The notes beneath the pieces are model-generated. The model worked only from the letters and a program-made list of their open reading frames with translations. It made no database searches and had not been told where the DNA came from. A stretch of 17,500 bases of DNA from Muellerivita sp035541195. Lineage in GTDB: Bacteria > Oederibacteriota > Muellerivitia > Muellerivitales > Muellerivitaceae. Shown piece by piece: positions 1 through 5,661 of this stretch. Location of the stretch: NCBI GenBank assembly GCA_035541195.1, contig DATKNU010000163.1, forward strand, positions 1 through 17,500, read 5' to 3'. Position numbers and translations under genes: made by a program. Position 1 is the first letter of the stretch. The number at the start of each line of letters is the position of its first letter.

Positions 1-1
1 C

Positions 2-1063
2 ATCGCGGATGTCTTCGAAAGCGACGTGATCGCCCTGCTTCCCGACGAGCAGGGACGCCTCAAGGTCCAATGCGGGACTTCCGAGACCTTCACCCTCTCC
101 CCGAAGGAAATGGGGGTGGCCCATTGGTCCTACGACCTGGGCCAGGTGGCGGGCCGCGGGACCGACACCCTGCCCGCCTCCGACGCCCTTTACGCGCCCC
201 TGCTGGCCTCCGGGGAACCGGTGGGGGCCTTGGGGGTCAAGCCCCGGGATCCCGAACGGCTCTTCATTCCCGAACAATTGCACCTCTTGGAGGCCTTCGC
301 CCACCAAACCGCCCTGGCCGTGGCCAGCGACCGGCTCGAGGAAAAGCAAAGGCAAACCCAGGTGCTGATGGAAACGGAAAAACTGCGCAGTTCCCTTTTA
401 AGCTCGGTGTCCCACGACCTGCGCACGCCCCTGGCCGCCATCGCGGGGTCGGCCAGCGGCCTCTTGGAAAACCGACGAGCCATGGACGAAAAAACCCAGG
501 ACGAGCTCTTGGAAAACATCTTCACCGAATCCGAGCGGCTCAACCGGTTGGTCAACAACCTGCTGGAAATGACCAAGCTGGAGTCGGGCGCCATCCATCC
601 CCGCAAGGACCTGGTCCACATCAACGAAATCATCGGCTCTTCCCTGGCCCGGATCGAGAAACAAGTGGGCAAGCGCGAGCTCTTGGTCCGGGCGCCCCAG
701 GACCTCCCGCCCGCCCCCATGGACGGGCTGCTCATGGAGCAGGTCTTGGTCAACCTCTTGGACAACGCCCTCAAATACACGCCGGAGGGATCCCCCTTGG
801 AGCTCACGGCCGAATCGGACGGCCGATGGTTGACGGTGCGGGTCGGCGACCGGGGGCCGGGCCTGTCCGAGGAGGAATTGGCCCATGTGTTCGACAAATT
901 TTACCGGGGCAAACGCCAAAGGCTCCAAGGCGGGACGGGTTTGGGGCTGGCGGTCTGCAAGGGGATTTTGGACATCCATGGCGGCACCCTTTCGGCGGCC
1001 AACCGGGAGGGCGGCGGCGCGGTGTTTAGCTTTTCCCTTCCCCTGAAGGGGGACGCCCGGTGA
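2..1063 (+). CDS. kdpD: KdpD-type sensor histidine kinase, C-terminal part (5' end outside window)
   Basis: The reading frame is open from the window edge, so this is the C-terminal ~354 residues of a larger protein. It starts inside a GAF-like domain with the KdpD hallmark GRGTDTLP (about 165-186 nt). A coiled linker follows, then an HisKA dimerisation domain with H-box SSVSHDLRTPLAA; the phosphoacceptor His codon is at 413-415. The HATPase_c domain shows N box (VNLLDNALKYTP), G1 (VGDRGPGLS), F box (FDKFYRG) and G2 (GGTGLGLAV). In known systems KdpD is an inner-membrane kinase that senses K+ limitation or turgor and phosphorylates KdpE to switch on the KdpFABC potassium pump. The N-terminal KdpD and Usp domains and the transmembrane segments would lie upstream. 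The stop codon overlaps the kdpE start by 4 bases (GTGA), implying translational coupling. kdpFABC is not in the window. Family assignment is firm; the stimulus is assumed from the family. Confidence 0.93.
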   Translation: MADVFESDVIALLPDEQGRLKVQCGTSETFTLSPKEMGVAHWSYDLGQVAGRGTDTLPASDALYAPLLASGEPVGALGVKPRDPERLFIPEQLHLLEAFAHQTALAVASDRLEEKQRQTQVLMETEKLRSSLLSSVSHDLRTPLAAIAGSASGLLENRRAMDEKTQDELLENIFTESERLNRLVNNLLEMTKLESGAIHPRKDLVHINEIIGSSLARIEKQVGKRELLVRAPQDLPPAPMDGLLMEQVLVNLLDNALKYTPEGSPLELTAESDGRWLTVRVGDRGPGLSEEELAHVFDKFYRGKRQRLQGGTGLGLAVCKGILDIHGGTLSAANREGGGAVFSFSLPLKGDAR

Positions 1064-1745
1064 GCGAAAGCCATCCCACCCTGCTCATCATCGAGGACGA
1101 AAAACCCATCCGCCGGTTCCTCAAGGCTTCCTTGGCCACCCAGCAATTCAAGATCGTGGAAAGCGAGAACGGCGTCGAGGGGCTGGCCCTGGCCGCTTCC
1201 CACAATCCCCGGTTGATCCTGCTGGACTTGGGGCTCCCCGACATGGACGGCCTTGAGCTGTTGAAAAAGCTCCGCCAATGGAGCTCGGTCCCCGTCATCA
1301 TCCTGACGGCCCGGGGCAAGGAAGAGGACAAGGTCAAGGGCCTGGACGCGGGCGCGGACGACTACCTCACCAAGCCCTTCGGCGTCGGGGAACTTTTGGC
1401 CCGGATCCGGGCGGCCCTGCGCCACTCGCGGCAAGCGGGGGAACCCGATCGGCCGTTCGAATACCGGGGGCTCAAGGGGATTTTGAGAAAAGACGGGTCT
1501 TGGTCAAGGACAAGGAAATCCACCTGACGCCCAACGAATACGGGCTCTTGTCGCTGTTGGCGCGCCACGCCGGCAAGGTGGTGACCCAAAGGCAAATCCT
1601 CACCGAACTTTGGGGGCCCGCCGCCGATTCCCAAAACTTGAGGACCTATATCCACCAACTGAGGGAAAAAATCGAGGCCGACCCCAACCAACCCAAACTG
1701 CTCCTGACCGAACCGGGGGTGGGTTATCGGCTGAAGGACGAATAA
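1060..1745 (+). pseudogene. kdpE: KdpE-type response regulator, frameshifted between receiver and DNA-binding domain
   Basis: GTG start at 1060 overlaps the kdpD stop, preceded by AAGGGGG. Frame 1 encodes a complete receiver domain: acidic pair E11/D12, phospho-acceptor D56 in LILLDLGLPDMDG, T83, and K105 in YLTKPFG. Frame 1 then runs into meaningless residues and stops at 1527. The winged-helix output domain continues in the frame one base earlier, from about 1479 to 1745 (EIHLTPNEYGLL, LRTYIHQLREKIE, LLTEPGVGYRL). Joining the frames at the G run 1476-1479 restores a normal KdpE of about 228 residues, so one base appears missing, most simply one G of GGGGG. As written, the product would be phosphorylatable but unable to bind DNA. 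It could be a sequencing or assembly error in a G homopolymer, a true null allele, or a -1 recoding site. No canonical X XXY YYZ slippery heptamer is seen. Error is my first choice. Confidence 0.88.
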
Positions 1746-1763
1746 CCGGGGGCCCGCCGGCTT

Positions 1764-2477
1764 TCATTCCCCCTTTGGCGTCTCCCTCTGGGCCTGGACA
1801 TTGCGGGGGTTCAAACCCAAGGCCCGCCGCAGGGAATCCCGGGCGCCCGCCCCATCCCCCAGCCGCCTTTGGGTCCGGGCCAGCCAGACCCAAGTCTCAT
1901 CCGAACCGGGATCGGCCGCCAGGGACCTTTTGAAAAAATCCAGGGCTTTGCGGGGGTCCCCCCCGGCGAAATCCGGGGCCATGAGGAACCGGCGGCCTTG
2001 GGCCGCCAGCACCCGGGGATCGGCGGGCGCCAGGGCCAGGGCCTTCTTGTTTTCCTCGCCGTCCTTGGGCCCGAAATCCATGCCGGTAAAAAGATCGCCC
2101 AGGACGATTTTTTCGCCATAGAGGTCCGCCAACAGGGCGTGCGCCGGGCCCGAGTCCGGCGCCAACTGGACGGCCTTTTGGGCCCAGCCGATTCCTTCCT
2201 CGAGGGTTTTCTTGGCTTGGTCCCTTTGATGCCGCGAATCCTCCCCCAAAGCCCGATAATAGTCGATGCGGGCGCAGGCCAGGGCCTTTTCCAAATTTTC
2301 GGGCGCGGCGCAATAATAAAGATAAGCCTGGGCCAGCGGCCCCTCTTCCAGGGTCGATCGGCCTTGCTCGAAGAGGGCGGCGGCTTGGGAGCGCGTGGGC
2401 CGTCCCGGATCGGGCGTCGGTTGGGCGCCCGCCCAGGCGGCCGCCCCCGAAAGGCAAAGAACCAACAGGACCTTCAA
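1764..2477 (-). CDS. Secreted TPR-repeat protein
   Basis: 237 residues with a TTG start at 2477-2475, overlapping the upstream methyltransferase stop as TTGA. The N-terminus (KVLLVLCLSGAAAWAGAQ) is a signal peptide with likely cleavage after AGA, near residue 18, so the protein is periplasmic or exported. The body is helical with recognisable tetratricopeptide units. The clearest are about residues 94-123 (GWAQKAVQLAPDSGPAHALLADLYG), 143-163 (KALALAPADPRVLAAQG) and 175-230 (ALDFFKRSLAADPGS, then SLRRALGLNPRN). TPR domains are protein-binding scaffolds, and no catalytic motif is visible. Coupling to the O-methyltransferase suggests co-expression but does not reveal a role. The gene converges on kdpE with 18 bases between the stops. 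The TTG start is supported because it gives a complete signal peptide, and no better ATG exists nearby. Confidence 0.8.
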   Translation of the reverse strand: MKVLLVLCLSGAAAWAGAQPTPDPGRPTRSQAAALFEQGRSTLEEGPLAQAYLYYCAAPENLEKALACARIDYYRALGEDSRHQRDQAKKTLEEGIGWAQKAVQLAPDSGPAHALLADLYGEKIVLGDLFTGMDFGPKDGEENKKALALAPADPRVLAAQGRRFLMAPDFAGGDPRKALDFFKRSLAADPGSDETWVWLARTQRRLGDGAGARDSLRRALGLNPRNVQAQRETPKGE

Positions 2478-3148
2478 TTCGAAACCTTCACGGCGAAGGT
2501 CAGCCCCTCGCCCGTGGGGATGACCGTGGCGCGGAAGCGGGGATCGTCGGCCAAAGTCCGGTTGAAGGCCCGGATGGCCTTGACCGTTTCAGCCTTGGGC
2601 CCTTGGGTTTCCTGGGCGATGTCCGCCACCCGCCCGCCCGAAAAAGTGTTGTCCCCCAGCACCACGCCGCCCACCCGCAGCTGTTCCATGGCCCAAGCCA
2701 GGTAGGCCGGATAACCCGGCTTATCGGCGTCGATGAAGACCAGGTCAAAAGGACCCTTGGCCTCGATCTTCGGAAGGTTCGCCAAGGCGTCCCCCACCCA
2801 AATTTCGGCCTTGTCCGCCAAGCCGGCCCTCTTAAAAGATTCCCGGGAAACCTCGGCGTGCTTGGGTTCATATTCAAAACAATAAAGCTTGCCGCCCGCG
2901 GGCAGGGCCCGGGCCAGGCAAACCCCGGAATAGCCGGCCAGCGTGCCGATCTCCACGATTTTTTCGGCCCCCATCGACCGGGCGATCACTTCCAAGTGAA
3001 GGCCGTCCATGGGCCCCACATGGATGTCGGGCAGGCCTTCCTTCGCGGCCCTTTCCCTGATCTCTAAAAGGACCGGGTCTTCGGGATGGAAGGTCTCCAG
3101 GACATAGTTCTGGAGGGCCTCGTCGGCTCGGGCGAAGGACTTGGACAT
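2474..3148 (-). CDS. SAM-dependent O-methyltransferase (caffeoyl-CoA OMT-like family)
   Basis: 224 residues, the usual size for this family. ATG start at 3148 with AGGA six bases upstream. It is a class I Rossmann methyltransferase with SAM motif I VEIGTLAGYSG (about residues 65-75), the acidic end of strand 2 at FEYEP (91-95), VGDAL (118-122), and the metal- and catalysis-linked FIDADK (138-143, D140) and GDNTF (165-169, D166/N167). In the family a divalent cation positions a catechol-type substrate for methylation of one hydroxyl. The true substrate here is unknown, and bacterial members act on varied aromatic compounds. It has no signal peptide, so it is cytoplasmic. It overlaps the secreted TPR gene by 4 bases and lies downstream of the CGCCAAG inverted repeat that separates it from the cysteine protease gene. 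Confidence 0.9.
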   Translation of the reverse strand: MSKSFARADEALQNYVLETFHPEDPVLLEIRERAAKEGLPDIHVGPMDGLHLEVIARSMGAEKIVEIGTLAGYSGVCLARALPAGGKLYCFEYEPKHAEVSRESFKRAGLADKAEIWVGDALANLPKIEAKGPFDLVFIDADKPGYPAYLAWAMEQLRVGGVVLGDNTFSGGRVADIAQETQGPKAETVKAIRAFNRTLADDPRFRATVIPTGEGLTFAVKVSN

Positions 3149-3187
3149 GGTGTTTTCCTAAATTGAGAATTTACGGAAACACCATAT

Positions 3188-3284
3188 CACCGCCAAGACG
3201 CCAAGTCCGCCAAGTAAAGATAAAAAATTTGTTAAACCCATTTTTGTTTTTAGTTTTCTTGGCGAACTTGGCGTCTTGGCGGTG
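3188..3284. repeat. Inverted repeat of CGCCAAG heptamers with AT-rich loop
   Basis: The left arm (3188-3214) and right arm (3258-3284) are reverse complements at 26 of 27 positions and enclose a 43-base AT-rich loop. Each arm contains three copies of the heptamer CGCCAAG, beginning at 3191, 3199 and 3208 on the left, with mirror copies CTTGGCG at 3258, 3267 and 3275. It occupies most of the gap between the cysteine protease stop (3296) and the methyltransferase start (3148). From memory, CGCCAAG-type repeats occur in many unrelated environmental genomes and give spurious small ORFs containing RQDAKFAKK, which is also the case here. No poly-T follows either arm, so it is not a standard intrinsic terminator. 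It could be a small mobile or REP-like element, or an RNA hairpin protecting transcript ends. Confidence 0.85.
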
Positions 3285-3295
3285 AAAAATCCCTT

Positions 3296-4075
3296 TTATC
3301 CCACCAACCGTACCGTCCAATAATCGCTGGAAAGCCCCGCGTGCAGCAGGTAGGCGTAAGGCATGAGGAAATAACCCTTGAGCCCCCAAGCCGGCCCCCA
3401 GGAATTGCGCACGAAAAAAACCTGCTGGGCGTCGTCATAGCCCACGGCCACCACGGCGTGGCCCCCCAGCACTTGTTCCCCCGCGGAAGGCAGGGGCACC
3501 CGGCCGCTCTTGGCCACCGCCGCGCTCTCGAAGCTCTCATAAACCGTGAAGCCGAACACAAAGGGATAACCCGAGGCCAGGCATCCCTTCATCTGGCCCA
3601 GGTCCCTCGCCACCTTTTGGTAGCTCAGGGCCCGGTATTGCACCGCGTCCTTGTAGCAATTGGCCGCGGGCTTCACCGCGAATTTGGCGATCCGATAAGG
3701 CCATTCGGCTTCCGGGCAAACCCCGAGCTTGGCCACGCTTTTGATGCCGTCGCGGATCTGAGCCCCGCTGTCCTGGGAGACCGTGCCTTCCAGGACCCGC
3801 TCGTTGTAATAAATGAAAAGCCGCGAGGGGACGAAAACCGAGGGCAAGGATTGCTTCATCTGGTCGAACTCGACGGCCGCGGCGATGGCGTTGGCCGTGC
3901 AGCTGCCCAATTGGCCCTGGTCATAGACCGGCGGGCAATGGGGCCGAAGGTCCGCTTTCGATGGCAAGGCCCTCAGGTGCGGGGCGGGCGCCGCGTAAAG
4001 CAGGTCCCGGTGGTCCGGCAGGTCCGGCGTCCATCCATACCCCTTGGTTTTACGGCCCGTGAGTTTGATCGTCAT
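3296..4075 (-). CDS. C1 (papain-like) family cysteine peptidase
   Basis: 259 residues. ATG at 4075 with a strong AGGGGAGGA ribosome site at 4081-4089. Catalytic residues are all present: oxyanion-hole Gln53 and nucleophile Cys59 in YDQGQLGSCTANA, His206 in LGGHAVVAVGYDD, and Asn224 in VRNSWGPAWG. The segment before the catalytic domain is only about 45 residues (GYGWTPDLPDHRD), typical of bacterial C1A-like peptidases that lack the long inhibitory propeptide of papain. No signal peptide is seen, so a cytoplasmic location, or export by a non-Sec route, must be assumed. Cys47, Cys120, Cys140 and Cys165 could form disulfides if it is exported. The substrate is unknown. It lies 116 bases downstream of the metallophosphoesterase on the same strand, and that gap contains a 13-base palindrome at 4151-4163 but no clear terminator. 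Confidence 0.92.
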   Translation of the reverse strand: MTIKLTGRKTKGYGWTPDLPDHRDLLYAAPAPHLRALPSKADLRPHCPPVYDQGQLGSCTANAIAAAVEFDQMKQSLPSVFVPSRLFIYYNERVLEGTVSQDSGAQIRDGIKSVAKLGVCPEAEWPYRIAKFAVKPAANCYKDAVQYRALSYQKVARDLGQMKGCLASGYPFVFGFTVYESFESAAVAKSGRVPLPSAGEQVLGGHAVVAVGYDDAQQVFFVRNSWGPAWGLKGYFLMPYAYLLHAGLSSDYWTVRLVG

Positions 4076-4191
4076 GAGAGTCCTCCCCTGATTGGATTTC
4101 CCGGCGGGATGACTTTATCCCTCGGCGGGGGAGAGGCGCATCGAATCTTCGTTAAATTTTAACTTTGCCTATTTTCTGTCCAACAAACGGA

Positions 4192-5586
4192 TCAACGGTA
4201 ACAGTCGTCGAAGGAATGGGTGTCCCAATGGGTGTGGGCGCAACTGAAGGCTTCCCAATTGCTCTCGTCCATGGGCGGATGGACCGGCGTGGAGAGCCCA
4301 TAGTAAGCGATGTATTTTCCCCGGAGGGCGGGGTCCGATTCGATTCGGCCGGCCAAGTCGGCCAAGCTGTCCAGGTCATAGGCCTTACAACCATAGGCCT
4401 GCCGGAAGGTATATTCGAGTTTCCACGGATTCGGGGCCGGGGCCGCCGCGCGAAGGTCCGGGATGTAGAAGGTCGCCTGGTCTTCCAAGACCCCAGTGGC
4501 GCGGTCATAGCGCATGACCTGGAACCCCGGGTTGTTGCTGTCGATCTGGCAAAGACCGGGCGTCACATGGGTCAAGAGGAAGGGGCGGCCATGGGCGTCC
4601 ACCGCCACCCGCCAATCGTCCATATGGGTGTGGCCGGCGAAGCTGTCTTTGATCACCGCCGCGTATTGGGCCGCCAAGTGGATGAAGCCGTCCTCATATT
4701 GGGGCTCCCAAAAAAGCTTTACGCCCTTGCCGTCCGCGCGCCGGGATTCGGCTTTTTCGGAGTTGACCCCGGGCGGGATGTGCATTTCAAGGGAGACCGT
4801 CCATCCCTTTTGGCGCGCCTGCTCGAGCTTTCGGCCAAGCCAGGCCATTTCCTCGTCGCCCGGATTGCCGACATTTTTTTCGGTCGAGCAGCCCCCCTCA
4901 AACTTGGCCGACCAAAAGATGCTGTTGAGGATCAGAAGTTCCCGCTTCGGGATGGTGGGATGCGGCAGGGCGCAATAACCGCCGTGATTGAAATCGGCGA
5001 CGGCCGCGGGGTCGGCGGCCAGGGTTCCCCAGGTCCGGGACAGGGTTTTCCAAAGGTCGATGTCCCCCGCCATGCGGTAACTGTCGCATTCGGAGTCATG
5101 GTTGCCCACGGTGAAGTAAACCGGCACCCCGGGGAGACTTTGCTGAATCAAGCCCGTGACAAAGAGGATGGTCTTGGTGGAAAAATCCTTCAAGGCCTGG
5201 TCGTCGCCGCCCACATATTTATGAAAGTCGTCGATGAAGTTGTGGGAAACATAATCACCCATGACCAAGGCATAATCATAGGTCACCCCCAAGTCCTTGA
5301 CTTCCTCCATGAGCGACTTGAGAAGCGGGTAATTGGGGTCCTGGCCATAGGTGGTGAAGCCGGGATGATGGGAGCCTTCCAAAATCCCCTGCCATTGCTC
5401 CACCGGGGCCTTGACCAATTCGGGGACCAAGGCTGGGTCGTCAAAAGGGGTCAGGTGCAGGTCGGAAAGAAGCAGAAAGTTCCCTTCCCCGGCTTGGACT
5501 TGCCAAGGCAAGCCCTGGGCGAAGGCCGCGCCGGCCAAGCCCAAGATCCAAAAACAAACAAGAAGTATCTTTTGACCTAACCGCAT
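4192..5586 (-). CDS. Secreted calcineurin-like metallophosphoesterase (acid sphingomyelinase-like)
   Basis: 464 residues. ATG at 5586 preceded by AAAGGGGA. A signal peptide spans about residues 1-24 (ILLVCFWILGLAGAAFAQ). All five metallophosphoesterase motifs are present in order: D42-x-H44 in SDLHLTP, G-D111 in VMGDYVSHN, GNHD at 161-164, H269 in LEMHIPPG, and GHTH at 318-321. These bind a two-metal centre that hydrolyses phosphomono- or phosphodiesters. The length, the LEMHIPPG motif and a C-terminal THWD segment resemble acid sphingomyelinase-like phosphodiesterases. The mature protein has seven cysteines (167, 205, 233, 346, 400, 449, 462), suggesting disulfides and an extracytoplasmic site. 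It follows the lipoprotein 1 gene, separated by a strong hairpin. With nearby phosphate-type porins, a role in releasing phosphate from organic esters is plausible. The exact substrate is not determinable. Confidence 0.9.
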   Translation of the reverse strand: MRLGQKILLVCFWILGLAGAAFAQGLPWQVQAGEGNFLLLSDLHLTPFDDPALVPELVKAPVEQWQGILEGSHHPGFTTYGQDPNYPLLKSLMEEVKDLGVTYDYALVMGDYVSHNFIDDFHKYVGGDDQALKDFSTKTILFVTGLIQQSLPGVPVYFTVGNHDSECDSYRMAGDIDLWKTLSRTWGTLAADPAAVADFNHGGYCALPHPTIPKRELLILNSIFWSAKFEGGCSTEKNVGNPGDEEMAWLGRKLEQARQKGWTVSLEMHIPPGVNSEKAESRRADGKGVKLFWEPQYEDGFIHLAAQYAAVIKDSFAGHTHMDDWRVAVDAHGRPFLLTHVTPGLCQIDSNNPGFQVMRYDRATGVLEDQATFYIPDLRAAAPAPNPWKLEYTFRQAYGCKAYDLDSLADLAGRIESDPALRGKYIAYYGLSTPVHPPMDESNWEAFSCAHTHWDTHSFDDCYR

Positions 5587-5606
5587 GGTTTCCCCTTTCC
5601 CCCGAC

Positions 5607-5637
5607 ATTATCCCGGGCCCTTCGGGCCCGGGATAAT
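5607..5637 (-). terminator. Perfect 14-bp GC-rich hairpin downstream of lipoprotein 1
   Basis: Two 14-base arms (5607-5620 and 5624-5637) pair without mismatch around a three-base loop. The core is CCCGGGCCC/GGGCCCGGG flanked by ATTAT/ATAAT. It sits 25 bases past the lipoprotein 1 stop and 20 bases before the metallophosphoesterase start on the same strand. No U-tract follows on either strand, so it is not a textbook intrinsic terminator. It could terminate weakly, stabilise the upstream mRNA end, or reduce read-through into the phosphoesterase. Confidence 0.6.
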
Positions 5638-5661
5638 CCATCGTTTGGAGTCTTCTTTGGA

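Noticed and set aside
1746..1764. Possible bidirectional terminator between kdpE and the TPR gene
   Set aside because: The sequence is built of short self-complementary CCGG and GGGCCC pieces without a stable stem or T-tract.
3171..3389. 72-codon frame on the minus strand across the CGCCAAG repeat
   Set aside because: Contains RQDAKFAKK, the translation typical of this repeat, and overlaps the protease 3' end in another frame.
4151..4163. 13-base AT palindrome GTTAAATTTTAAC between the phosphoesterase and protease genes
   Set aside because: Short and AT-only in its core; it could be an operator, but nothing else supports it.
4165..5580. Open frame of 471 codons on the plus strand, antisense to the metallophosphoesterase
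   Set aside because: The minus strand has all catalytic motifs. The plus-strand frame is a codon-bias shadow.
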